From: a virus
Strand: one strand, 5' to 3'
IMG/VR virus record: IMGVR_UViG_3300030061_001162
Location: 1 to 25,859 of that record
Length of the DNA: 25,859 nt
Made by a program: the position numbers and the translations under genes. How positions within the stretch are numbered: position 1 is the first letter of the stretch; each line of letters opens with the position of its first letter. The notes under the pieces were generated by a model. It was not told the origin of the DNA, did not search any database, and was given only the letters and a program-made list of their open reading frames with translations. Below, one piece after another: positions 13,741-22,063 of the stretch.

Positions 13741-13830
13741 CGGATCGGGTATCGGGCTAGATGACACGGGGGGGGACAAAATTGGGTAAGGCAGTAGAGA
13801 CACACACAAGGACAAGATCTCACACAAACA
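13741..13830 (+). repeat. Cassette repeat unit D (reduced)
   Basis: CGGATCGGGTATCGGG (13741-13756), a run of eight Gs (13768-13775), GGCAGTAGAG, then ACACACACAAGG and CACACAAAC. The order matches the other units, but the inverted-repeat part is missing or degenerate. Confidence 0.45.
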
Positions 13831-13842
13831 AAAACCATTTTT

Positions 13843-13872
13843 TTTACATTTCACTTTATCTGGTGTTACAAT
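13843..13872 (+). promoter_or_regulatory. Promoter of the 13898 gene and possibly the late module
   Basis: TTTACA (13843-13848), an 18-nt spacer and TACAAT (13867-13872), followed by AAAGGA 9 nt before ATG 13898. No terminator is visible between here and the one at 25733, so this may be a main late promoter. Confidence 0.6.
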
Positions 13873-13897
13873 CCAAACAAACATAAAGGATCTAGTT

Positions 13898-14218
13898 ATG
13901 GAAGAAGATATGATGGATATGGAAGTGGCACCAGTCATGATGCCTCAAGGCCAACAAATGATGCAAGGGACTCCGGCGGCCCCTGTTTTACCAGATCAAT
14001 TGCAATCAGAAATAAATAACCTTAGTGAAGAAGAGAAAAACGAAGCTAAACAAGCCCTCGTACAAATTATGAAAATCGTACAACAAATGGAGGCTGAAGG
14101 TGCTTCACCTGAACAGATAGAACAGTTCCTTAATGAGATCGGTATGACTATCGAAGAACTAGAGATGGCTGAAGAGATGTTTGGTATGGGTGACGGCGCA
14201 CTTGGTTTTACCATCTAA
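13898..14218 (+). CDS. Small Met/Gln/Glu-rich virion-associated-type protein
   Basis: A 106-residue acidic protein with an extremely Met-rich start (MEEDMMDMEVAPVMM) and a Gln/Pro stretch. A helical domain follows (about 35-95; LSEEEKNEAKQALVQIMKIVQQMEAEG, then SPEQIEQFLNEIG). The helical part looks like a short EF-hand-sized helix bundle without metal ligands. It opens the plus-strand late module and directly precedes the Met/Pro/Arg-rich protein. Similar small proteins are common next to portal and terminase genes of marine phages, from memory; role unknown. Confidence 0.6.
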   Translation: MEEDMMDMEVAPVMMPQGQQMMQGTPAAPVLPDQLQSEINNLSEEEKNEAKQALVQIMKIVQQMEAEGASPEQIEQFLNEIGMTIEELEMAEEMFGMGDGALGFTI

Positions 14219-14236
14219 TTAATATATTATTTTCTA

Positions 14237-15091
14237 ATGGGATTCTTTAGAGATCTAAAAAGCAGAGTAAGAGGTATGCAAAACCAAATGCAAGGCCCTA
14301 TGTCTCCACAAATGCCTCCTCAGTTTATAAAAAGAAATCAAGCACCAGGTACGGTTATTGACTTAGAAACAGGACTACCCCCTGTCAAACTTCCTGAAAT
14401 TACTGACAGTATCGGAGGAGGGGGAAGAGGTGGTTTTAGTAATATAAGACAATTACCTCGCTCTGGTATGGGTGCTTTGCCAGTAGATGAGTTTATGCCT
14501 GGATCTGGACTTGGACGTTTTCCGCAAAACATGCCAGTAGGAAGACCTAGAGGACCTAGACGTTTACCACAAAGAATGCCTGAGAGGAGGATGCCTCAAC
14601 AAAGACCGTCTAATAGGTTCTTTGGCGGCGGACTCAGAAGCATCTTTTCAAGGCTACCAAATCAACGCGTGAGGCGAGGAATGTCACCCCCTTTGCCTCG
14701 CGCACCCTTACCTATGCCTCCTAGATTCCCTAGAACTCCTATGCCTATGCCAGAAAGAATGCCTAGAGGACGGTTTCCTATAATGCGACCAGGATTTGCA
14801 GAGGGTAAAGTAGTTGATACAAACATGTTGATTGCAGAACAAGGAGCTAGAGAAGGTATGTCTCCTCCTGAAATGGCAGCACAAAGAATAAAAGAGTTTT
14901 TAGGAGAAACAGGCAGAACCGTATCAAACAGAGATGCAGAGTTATTTGGTATGGGTATGCTTACTCTTGAAGACATAATGCAAAGGGCTGAACCTGTTAC
15001 CAATAGAAATTTAGAACAACAAGAACAACTGTTTTTCCCTGAATCTGAGTCTCTTGACGACATACTTGCTGATTTAGAAAAAAAAAACTAG
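14237..15091 (+). CDS. Met/Pro/Arg-rich protein, 0-frame product
   Basis: A 284-residue protein with no SD before ATG 14237; its leader is AT-rich. Residues 95-185 are low-complexity and basic, built from Met-Pro-Arg units (PQRMPERRMP, PRTPMPMPERMPRG), likely disordered and able to bind nucleic acid. Residues 185-198 (GFAEGKVVDTNML) resemble the C-terminus of the 765-residue neighbour. The end is acidic and helical. The frame stops at TAG 15089-15091 directly after the slippery heptamer A AAA AAC (15082-15088), and the -1 frame remains open for 122 more codons. The full product would then be 406 residues. Function unknown; virion association is inferred from position. Confidence 0.7.
   Translation: MGFFRDLKSRVRGMQNQMQGPMSPQMPPQFIKRNQAPGTVIDLETGLPPVKLPEITDSIGGGGRGGFSNIRQLPRSGMGALPVDEFMPGSGLGRFPQNMPVGRPRGPRRLPQRMPERRMPQQRPSNRFFGGGLRSIFSRLPNQRVRRGMSPPLPRAPLPMPPRFPRTPMPMPERMPRGRFPIMRPGFAEGKVVDTNMLIAEQGAREGMSPPEMAAQRIKEFLGETGRTVSNRDAELFGMGMLTLEDIMQRAEPVTNRNLEQQEQLFFPESESLDDILADLEKKN
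15082..15091 (+). promoter_or_regulatory. Putative programmed -1 frameshift site
   Basis: A AAA AAC in the 0 frame (15082-15088), at the end of a run of ten As, with the stop TAG as the next codon. Slippage places the ribosome on AAA AAA CTA. A hairpin CTACAG-AAT-CTGTAG (15116-15130) lies 27 nt downstream, farther than the usual stimulator spacing, and no upstream SD-like stimulator is obvious. Confidence 0.6.
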
Positions 15092-15456
15092 ATAAACCTG
15101 AACCTATTGGTGTAGCTACAGAATCTGTAGATTTTACTGAACCTAGAGAACCTTTAAAGGTAAAAGACTTTACCGACATTATCTTTGATCCTTTCAATCC
15201 CGTAGACTACGCCTCTCTTGGTGCCGGACCAGGAGGTAAAATTTTTATATCTGCAAATAAATTAAGAAAGCTAACTGAAAGGCTAAGTGCCATTAAAAAA
15301 CAAAAGAATCAAGCCGCTACAGATTATCGCAGAGGCCAAGACCAGTTAGATGCTAACGAACCGCAGGGTGGAGACTTAATAAATAGGGCTGAAAAGAAAT
15401 TTAAAAAATTATCTATAGAAGAAGAAAAAATACGTAAACAAATAGATGGCGACTAG
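15088..15456 (+). CDS. -1 frame C-terminal extension of the 14237 gene
   Basis: This is 122 codons in the -1 frame relative to 14237, ending at TAG 15454-15456. It has the codon pattern of a real gene (GAA, CCT, GAT, AAA; no internal stops) but contains no ATG, GTG or TTG, so it needs frameshifting, or a sequence correction, to be translated. The protein starts acidic and Pro-rich. It then has a DPFNPVDYASLGAGPGGKIF segment and ends in a basic coiled-coil-like helix. It overlaps the next gene's start by 11 nt. Without it, 15092-15445 would be a 354-nt gap in a densely packed operon. Confidence 0.7.
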   Translation, partial: LDKPEPIGVATESVDFTEPREPLKVKDFTDIIFDPFNPVDYASLGAGPGGKIFISANKLRKLTERLSAIKKQKNQAATDYRRGQDQLDANEPQGGDLINRAEKKFKKLSIEEEKIRKQIDGD

Positions 15457-17743
15457 AGCAGAGGTACTTGAAAAACTAAAGACGGCAGCTGCCGAAGGCA
15501 ACATTCGTGAAGCTTATAGTGAGTTTGAAGAACTGCCGATAGTAGATCAGTTAGCAATCAGTATTTCTCCTGGCGTAGGAGATGCACTTGCAGTCTACGA
15601 AGTTGGAGAGTTTGCAAAGAGAGGATCCGAAAGCCTAGAAGAAGATAGTTTTCTTGGAGCCTTAGGTAATTACGGTTTATCGGCACTAGCCGCAGCTAGT
15701 TTGATTCCTATCTTTAGATTATTTAGAGGTGCTAGAGCCGTAAAGAGCGCTCCTAAAGCAGAGCCTAAGTTGTTAGAGAACCTAGAACCTACCAAGGTGG
15801 CAGAAGAAACTACAAAGGATGTACCCATACCTAAGGTTGAAGAGTTTAAACCGTTATCATTAGATGAGCAGATGTACCCAGGTACTATGTTTGATAACAA
15901 AGCTATTGAAAATGCATCACCTGATTTAATAAACAAAGGATTAACTTCAAAGGCCGCTAAGTTTGTAAATACAAGCAAGAAACTAAACGATAGCGGTAAA
16001 GCACAAGCGTTTATTAACGCAATTAAAAAGAGTGGGGTACCAGAAGGTGAAATGAGATTGCTTAACTTAATTGATGAAACGGGTGAAATACATCCTAAGT
16101 TGATGAGTGAGCTTGAGATAAGAAACCCTCAAGGCAAGATTACCCGACAAAGGCTAGCTAACTATATTAAATCCAATCAGCAAGGTGCTTTAAGTAGAAG
16201 ACGTGTAAATGATAATCAATTTTCAGGGCAAATAGACACACCTGGTTCTTCTGCAATAAAAGAAAACACTTACCACGTCAGAGGTACAGATAGAAAAGGC
16301 AGGTTTGACCATTACAGTAGTCTTGACGAGCATAAGGATAATTTTGTTTTTGATAGTATTGCTGATTTAGATTTGAGAGCTGCCGCTGGCGATATTGATT
16401 TAGATTCTATAGATAAAGTAAGAGGGTTTGTAGGTGGCAATAGTTTATTGAACATATCAAGAATCCAATCTGATTACGCAGAGGAGCTTGGTGAGCTAGC
16501 TTCAAAAAATAAAAACAACCAAGTTGATCAGATTCGCATGTCTGATGAATACAAAAATATTTCTAACGACATAGATTTTTCAAACTTAACTGACCTTAAT
16601 TTTACTTTATCGGCAATAGAAGCAACCGTTAGACAGGCTCCAGATTTATCTCCGGTTAAGCTTAAAGACAAGTTATTTAAAGACATGTTAAATGACAAAA
16701 CTCCTGTGGGTAAATTATATAAAGAAGCAGTAGATGAAAATGATGATTTTGCAGATGTTGATATTGGAAGTCTTATTAAGCCTGAATACTTTGAAAGACT
16801 AATACCTGTAGTTAAGAAAGCTCAAGCAGACTTTCCAATAACACCTTACGTAGATTCTAAAAAAGTAGCTGCTTTGAAGAAAGGGTTGAATGAATACAAC
16901 CAGAACGTACCTAAAGTTAATAAGTTAGCTCAAGATAAATTTAAAATACAAAACGAATTGAAAGCATCTGGATTAACACCTGGATCACCTTCTTACTTAA
17001 GAACTACTGACGAATTAGCAGAGATAGATAAGCAAATAGCTGATCTTGTTCCTGCTAATAGTTTTGGTAATTTTAGTGGATTTACACTAACAAAGACAGA
17101 TTTAGAACAAGCTACAGGCAAACCGTTTACTGAATCGCTTGGTAAAAGCGTAGATGAAATATTCTACGACTTAGAACGTCTAAGAGGTGGAGATACAGGA
17201 CCCATAAGACAAAAGTATGGACCAGGAACTCCCGAAGAAAGAGCTTTAAAATACTTTAATGAAATGGTGAACAACAGCGACCAAACTTTTGATCTTGCTA
17301 ACGGTCTTGGCATACTCAAAAAAGCAACTAAAATTAATCCTGACTTACTCAAAGGGTATCCAATAGATGCTTATGCTGAAGCCTCAAGAAGTAATGTCAC
17401 TAAATTTCCTATAAGATCTAACTTCTTAAGGGCAGTTACCGAAGGTAAAGATGGTATGTATTTTGATTCAGCTACTAAAAGACTTGGAAAAGAAGGAGGT
17501 AGTCAATATGAAATACTACAAACAACTTATAAACAAGCTGAAGGAGAAATATCTAAAATTATTAAAGAGTTGGGTGAAGATCCCAAAAAATACGTTAGAA
17601 AATTTGATGATGTAGATGGAGATCTTGATGGTACTTACGTTAAGATTGATAAGCAAATAAGAGATCTAGTGAAGGACAAAGGCGTAGATGCATTTAAGGA
17701 TGGTGGTCCTGTCAGTATAGATAATATGTTAGCTAACTTATGA
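15446..17743 (+). CDS. Large virion / polyvalent-type protein
   Basis: A 765-residue protein. Residues 69-94 are a hydrophobic segment next to a basic patch, possibly membrane-inserting during DNA ejection. Residues 270-350 include YHVRGTDRKGRFDHYSS and RIQSDY near 337-346. These recall the EIQSDW-type motif of large polyvalent proteins of phages and mobile elements; that is from memory and uncertain. The C-terminus (FKDGGPVSIDNMLANL) resembles a Gly-Gly-x-Val...Met-Leu ending common in marine phage virion proteins. The ATG has no SD and overlaps the end of the upstream -1 extension, so its translation may depend on ribosomes that finish that extension. Its stop overlaps the terminase start as ATGA. 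Confidence 0.6.
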   Translation: MATRAEVLEKLKTAAAEGNIREAYSEFEELPIVDQLAISISPGVGDALAVYEVGEFAKRGSESLEEDSFLGALGNYGLSALAAASLIPIFRLFRGARAVKSAPKAEPKLLENLEPTKVAEETTKDVPIPKVEEFKPLSLDEQMYPGTMFDNKAIENASPDLINKGLTSKAAKFVNTSKKLNDSGKAQAFINAIKKSGVPEGEMRLLNLIDETGEIHPKLMSELEIRNPQGKITRQRLANYIKSNQQGALSRRRVNDNQFSGQIDTPGSSAIKENTYHVRGTDRKGRFDHYSSLDEHKDNFVFDSIADLDLRAAAGDIDLDSIDKVRGFVGGNSLLNISRIQSDYAEELGELASKNKNNQVDQIRMSDEYKNISNDIDFSNLTDLNFTLSAIEATVRQAPDLSPVKLKDKLFKDMLNDKTPVGKLYKEAVDENDDFADVDIGSLIKPEYFERLIPVVKKAQADFPITPYVDSKKVAALKKGLNEYNQNVPKVNKLAQDKFKIQNELKASGLTPGSPSYLRTTDELAEIDKQIADLVPANSFGNFSGFTLTKTDLEQATGKPFTESLGKSVDEIFYDLERLRGGDTGPIRQKYGPGTPEERALKYFNEMVNNSDQTFDLANGLGILKKATKINPDLLKGYPIDAYAEASRSNVTKFPIRSNFLRAVTEGKDGMYFDSATKRLGKEGGSQYEILQTTYKQAEGEISKIIKELGEDPKKYVRKFDDVDGDLDGTYVKIDKQIRDLVKDKGVDAFKDGGPVSIDNMLANL

Positions 17744-19200
17744 ACCTAGCCCACCTCTCTGACCAAGAGATTAAAGAAACCTTAGTTCTAAAAGAACGCT
17801 TGGAGTTGTTAAAGAAACAAAATGGTTGCCAAGAAACATTCTTAGACTTTATTGATCACATGTGGCCAGAGTTTATTTGTGGCCGTCATCATAAGATATT
17901 TGCACAAAAGCTAGAAGATGTTGCTAATGGCAAATGCAACAGGCTTATCATCAATATGCCGCCAAGACATACGAAGTCTGAGTTCTGTTCTACTTACTTC
18001 CCTGCTTGGATTATGGGTAAGCAGCCAAAACGTAAGATTATGCAGACAACGCATACTGGAGAGCTAGCTGTACGATTTGGTCGTAAAGTTCGTAACATGA
18101 TGGATACTGAGGAATACAAACAGATATTCCCAAAAGCACAATTACAAGCAGACTCTAAGTCAGCAGGACGTTGGGAAACTGACAAAGGTGGTGAGTACTT
18201 TGCCGCAGGTGTAGGAGGAGCGATTACGGGTCGTGGTGCGGATCTATTAATTATTGATGATCCTCATTCAGAGCAAGACGCTCTTAGCCCTACTGCTATG
18301 GAGGCGTGTTGGGAATGGTACACTTCTGGACCTAGACAGCGTTTGCAACCAGGTGGAGCTATCATACTGGTAATGACTCGTTGGAGTTCTATAGATCTAA
18401 CCGCAAAGTTATTAGACTCTCAGAAAGAGTCATCTGCTGACCAATGGGAGGTTGTGGAGTTTCCAGCTATATTCCCTGAAACCAATAACGCTTTGTGGCC
18501 TGAGTTCTGGTCTATGGATGAACTAGAAAAGGTCAAAGCATCTTTGCCGGTACAGAAATGGAATGCACAATGGATGCAGACTCCTACATCTGAAGAAGGA
18601 TCTATTGTTAAAAGAGAATGGTGGAATGCTTGGGAAAGCGAAGTTTTACCGCCAGTTAGTTATATCATTCAAAGTTATGATACTGCGTTTAGTAAAAAAG
18701 AGAACGCAGACTATTCTGCTATATCAACATGGGGTGTATTTAAACCAACACCTGACTCTCCTGAAAGTATTATATTATTGGATGCACAAAAAGACCGTTG
18801 GGATTTCCCAGAGCTAAAACGTATAGCATATGAAGAGTATCAATACTGGGAGCCTGATATGGTATTGATAGAAGCCAAAGCATCTGGAACACCTTTAACA
18901 CATGAACTTAGAAGGTTGGGTATACCTGTGGTTAATTATTCTCCTACCAGAGGACATGATAAATCAACTAGGATGCATTCTGTTGCACCTATCTTTGAGT
19001 CTGGTTTGGTGTATGCACCTGAAAAGAAATTTGCAGAAGAAATGATAGAGGAGTGTGCTTCTTTTCCTTTTGGAAAAAATGATGACCTATGTGATACTAT
19101 GACGCAAGCTCTGATGAGATTTAGGGAGGGTGGTTTAGTTTCCCTTGATGATGATTACTCAGACAAAGAGAAAGCACCAGTAAGGAGAGTATACTACTAG
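17740..19200 (+). CDS. terL: Terminase large subunit
   Basis: A 486-residue protein, the DNA-packaging motor with headful or site-specific nuclease. The ATPase half has a Walker A-like MPPRHTKSE (73-81), a Walker B LLIIDDPHS with D173-D174, and a coupling motif VMTRWSS (211-217). The C-terminal RNase H-like nuclease has D314 in SYDTAF, E378 in VLIEAK, and D449/D452 in KNDDLCDTMTQAL. Length and motif order are normal for the family. It starts by an ATGA overlap with the upstream virion-protein gene. The small subunit lies far upstream (9550). The portal gene follows after 4 nt. Confidence 0.93.
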   Translation: MNLAHLSDQEIKETLVLKERLELLKKQNGCQETFLDFIDHMWPEFICGRHHKIFAQKLEDVANGKCNRLIINMPPRHTKSEFCSTYFPAWIMGKQPKRKIMQTTHTGELAVRFGRKVRNMMDTEEYKQIFPKAQLQADSKSAGRWETDKGGEYFAAGVGGAITGRGADLLIIDDPHSEQDALSPTAMEACWEWYTSGPRQRLQPGGAIILVMTRWSSIDLTAKLLDSQKESSADQWEVVEFPAIFPETNNALWPEFWSMDELEKVKASLPVQKWNAQWMQTPTSEEGSIVKREWWNAWESEVLPPVSYIIQSYDTAFSKKENADYSAISTWGVFKPTPDSPESIILLDAQKDRWDFPELKRIAYEEYQYWEPDMVLIEAKASGTPLTHELRRLGIPVVNYSPTRGHDKSTRMHSVAPIFESGLVYAPEKKFAEEMIEECASFPFGKNDDLCDTMTQALMRFREGGLVSLDDDYSDKEKAPVRRVYY

Positions 19201-19204
19201 GATT

Positions 19205-21682
19205 ATGGCAATAGAAAAAGATATAAACCCAACAGTACTTAACGAACAGAATCAAGTACCGCTTGGTCAAGAAGACATGAGTGTTGCTATAGAGGCAATA
19301 AAAGATAGAGGTACAGAAGGATTTGAAATACAAGAAGATGGTAGTGCTATTCTTGGTACATCTACTACAGAAGAAATAGATACAGATTTTGACAGTAACT
19401 TAGCAGAAGTTTTAGATCCTCAAGAACTACGAAATATTGCTAATGAATTAATTGCAGGTATAGAGAAAGACAAAGCCTCAAGAGATGATTGGGAAAAAAC
19501 ATATAAAGACGGTTTAGAGTATCTTGGTATGCGTTTTGACGCAGAAAGATCTGAACCATTTGTAGGGGCAAGTGGTGTTATTCACCCTTTACTAGGTGAA
19601 GCTGTAACAACTTTTCAAGCACAAGCCTATAAAGAATTATTACCAGCAGGCGGTCCTGTAAAAACTCAAGTTATAGGTTCATATGATTCACTAGCAGAAG
19701 AACAGGCTCAAAGAGTTAAAGAATTCATGAACTATCAAATTACTCATGTAATGGAAGAGTTTGATGAAGAGTTAGATCAAATGCTTTTTTATCTACCTTT
19801 GGCAGGATCCTCTTTTAAAAAGGTTTATTATGATGAAAGTCTAGGTAGGGCCGTATCTAAATTTATTGCACCTGAAGATTTGATAGTTCCTTATTACACA
19901 ACTGATTTAGAAACATGTCCAAGAATAACAAATGTAATCAAGATAGCTGAGAATGAAGTAAGAAAACTACAATCTATTGGATTTTACAAAAAGATAGATA
20001 TAAGTTCTAGTGATAGTACTGATGAATATAGTGGTGTTAAAGAAGAAATAGATAAACTTTCTGGCATGGAGCCTTCATATGATGACGGTGAAGTATCTCT
20101 TTTATATGAAGTACATTGCAATCTAGAACTAGAAGGATTTGAAGATACAGATGAAGAAGGTCAATCTACAGGTATTAAACTACCTTATATCGTTACTATA
20201 GATGCTGGCTCAAGTGACATCCTTTCTGTCAGAAGAAACTACAGAGAAGATGATGCACTAAAAAACAAAATAGAATACTTTGTTCATTTTAAGTTTTTGC
20301 CTGGTCTAGGATTTTACGGTTTTGGATTAACGCATATGATTGGCGGTTTATCTAAAGCATCAACTTCAATAATGCGTCAGCTAATTGATGCTGGAACTTT
20401 AGCTAATTTACCTGCTGGCTTTAAGACTAGAGGTATTAGGATTAGAGATGAAGATACTCCTATACAGCCAGGTGAGTTTAGAGACGTAGATGCTCCTGGT
20501 GGATCTCTAAGAGATTCAATACAACCGTTACCTTTTAAAGAGCCAAGTGGAACTTTACTTCAGTTACTAAACATATTGGTTAACTCAGGACAAAAGTTTG
20601 CATCTATTGCTGAAATAAATACAGGGCAAGGTAATCCAAATGCACCTGTAGGTACAACGCTTGCGTTACTAGAAAGATCTACAAAGGTATTGTCTGCTAT
20701 TCACAAGCGTTTACATAATTCACAAAAGAAAGAATTTAAAATACTATCAAAAGTGTTTCAAGAATACTTACCGCAAGAATATCCATATGCTGTGGCTAAT
20801 AATGAAACGACCATTAAACTATCTGATTTTGATGAAAAGGTAGACATATTCCCAATATCTAATCCTGATATATTTAGTCAATCTCAAAGGATTGCTATGG
20901 CGCAAGAGATGATGCAGTTGGTACAATCCAATCCACAAGTTCATGGACCTAACGGTACTTATGAAGCTTATAAAAGAATGTATGCGGCTATAGGTGTTGA
21001 TAACGTAGAACAAATACTTACACCCCCACCCCCTACAGATCCTTTGCCAACAGAAGCTGGGTTTGAAAACAATCAATTGTTACTAGGTCAACAAGCTCAA
21101 GCATTTCCACAACAAAATCATGATGCACATATTGCAATCCATATGTCTTTGTTGAACACACCTCCGGTGCAAATGAATGCCCAAGTGCAAGCTTTGATTC
21201 ATTCACATATCATGCAACATTTACAAATGAAAGCTGACATACTTGGTGAACAACAAATGCCACCAGAAGCTAAACAACAGTTTCAACAATTGCAACAACA
21301 AGCACAACAAGCATCTCCACAAGAAGCACAAAACTTATCTTTGCAAGCAGGAGACATATTGGCACAATTCTCAGCACCAATACTCGCTGAACTGTTAGTT
21401 GAATACAATCAAAAAGTTTCAGCACCACAAGATGAAGATCCATTAGTAGCAATTAGAAAACAAGAGCTTGCTTTAAAAGGCCAAGAGCTTTCTATAGAAC
21501 AACAACAGTTCTTAGCTGCCGAACAAAGAAAAGCTCAAGAAGCTCAACAAAGAATTAATGTTGATAGAGAAAGAATTGATGCTCAAGAAGATATTGCAGA
21601 TCTAAGAGATGAAACGGCTAGAGCTAGGTTAGAACAACAAGCAAGGTTCAAACTTATGGAACAAGCAAACAAACAACAGTAG
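19205..21682 (+). CDS. Portal protein (P22-like)
   Basis: An 825-residue protein that forms the ring at the capsid vertex for packaging and tail attachment. It matches the P22-like/N4-like portal family seen in podophages. An N-terminal acidic arm is followed by DWEKTYKDGLEYLG and FVGASGVIHPLLGEAVTTF. Later come a core with a FYLPLAGSSFKKVYYD segment and a long C-terminal part rich in Gln and Glu, a predicted coiled coil (about 700-825) like the barrel of P22 portal. It directly follows terL. Its stop TAG shares a G with the GTG start of the next small gene. Confidence 0.85.
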   Translation: MAIEKDINPTVLNEQNQVPLGQEDMSVAIEAIKDRGTEGFEIQEDGSAILGTSTTEEIDTDFDSNLAEVLDPQELRNIANELIAGIEKDKASRDDWEKTYKDGLEYLGMRFDAERSEPFVGASGVIHPLLGEAVTTFQAQAYKELLPAGGPVKTQVIGSYDSLAEEQAQRVKEFMNYQITHVMEEFDEELDQMLFYLPLAGSSFKKVYYDESLGRAVSKFIAPEDLIVPYYTTDLETCPRITNVIKIAENEVRKLQSIGFYKKIDISSSDSTDEYSGVKEEIDKLSGMEPSYDDGEVSLLYEVHCNLELEGFEDTDEEGQSTGIKLPYIVTIDAGSSDILSVRRNYREDDALKNKIEYFVHFKFLPGLGFYGFGLTHMIGGLSKASTSIMRQLIDAGTLANLPAGFKTRGIRIRDEDTPIQPGEFRDVDAPGGSLRDSIQPLPFKEPSGTLLQLLNILVNSGQKFASIAEINTGQGNPNAPVGTTLALLERSTKVLSAIHKRLHNSQKKEFKILSKVFQEYLPQEYPYAVANNETTIKLSDFDEKVDIFPISNPDIFSQSQRIAMAQEMMQLVQSNPQVHGPNGTYEAYKRMYAAIGVDNVEQILTPPPPTDPLPTEAGFENNQLLLGQQAQAFPQQNHDAHIAIHMSLLNTPPVQMNAQVQALIHSHIMQHLQMKADILGEQQMPPEAKQQFQQLQQQAQQASPQEAQNLSLQAGDILAQFSAPILAELLVEYNQKVSAPQDEDPLVAIRKQELALKGQELSIEQQQFLAAEQRKAQEAQQRINVDRERIDAQEDIADLRDETARARLEQQARFKLMEQANKQQ

Positions 21683-21816
21683 TGCCTAAAACTTTTGACA
21701 TACATAAATTTCAAGGTGTAAAGAAAAAAACTTCTATAGGCAACAGTCCTTTAAGTAGAGGAGCAGGTACAAATAAAAGAAAAACTAAAAAAAAGTACCG
21801 AGGGCAGGGTAAATAA
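21682..21816 (+). CDS. Very small basic protein
   Basis: A 44-residue protein beginning with GTG that overlaps the portal stop (TAGTG). It is very basic: a KKKTSIGNSPLSRG segment, then a Lys/Arg-rich end NKRKTKKKYRGQGK. Short proteins with this KTSIGNS...YRGQG pattern are common after the portal gene in marine phages, from memory. A role in condensing or contacting nucleic acid is possible. Its size makes the call moderate, but overlap, composition and position all support it. Confidence 0.6.
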   Translation: MPKTFDIHKFQGVKKKTSIGNSPLSRGAGTNKRKTKKKYRGQGK

Positions 21817-21820
21817 AAAC

Positions 21821-21849
21821 TTGCAAATAATTTAGTTGTACTGAATAAT
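21821..21849 (+). promoter_or_regulatory. Candidate internal promoter, possibly leaderless
   Basis: TTGCAA (21821-21826), a 17-nt spacer and AATAAT (21844-21849). Transcription would start at about 21856, at the ATG at 21857, which has no SD. Confidence 0.35.
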
Positions 21850-21856
21850 TGAAAAC

Positions 21857-22063
21857 ATGATTAAAAGAACTGATATAAACCAACAAAAAACTCCTACTGT
21901 AATGAAGAATAAAAATCCTTACAGTAACAAAGGTTCTGTACCTCTTAAAACAGATGCAGGTACCTTTGATGCCAATACTTCACCTAAACCTGGAATGGGT
22001 AAAGGTAAAGCTAGAGGTATGGGAGCTGCTGAATTTGGCGGCAAGTTTTCTGGCGTTTATTAG
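21857..22063 (+). CDS. Small Gly/Lys-rich hypothetical protein
   Basis: A 68-residue protein, basic and Gly-rich, ending in KARGMGAAEFGGKFSGVY. This ending is a pattern I recognise from small proteins in marine phage head modules. It has no SD and may be made from a leaderless transcript or by readthrough from upstream. The next gene starts immediately after its stop. It is probably a structural accessory, but no fold is visible. Confidence 0.6.
   Translation: MIKRTDINQQKTPTVMKNKNPYSNKGSVPLKTDAGTFDANTSPKPGMGKGKARGMGAAEFGGKFSGVY

Noticed and set aside
11771-13830. Repeat units as a CRISPR array
   Set aside because: Units are degenerate, unevenly spaced, separated by genes and lack identical repeats of constant length; no cas genes are present.
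14662-15063. Minus-strand 133-codon frame in the Met/Pro/Arg-rich gene
   Set aside because: A shadow produced by the biased codons of the sense gene; it has no RBS and no promoter.
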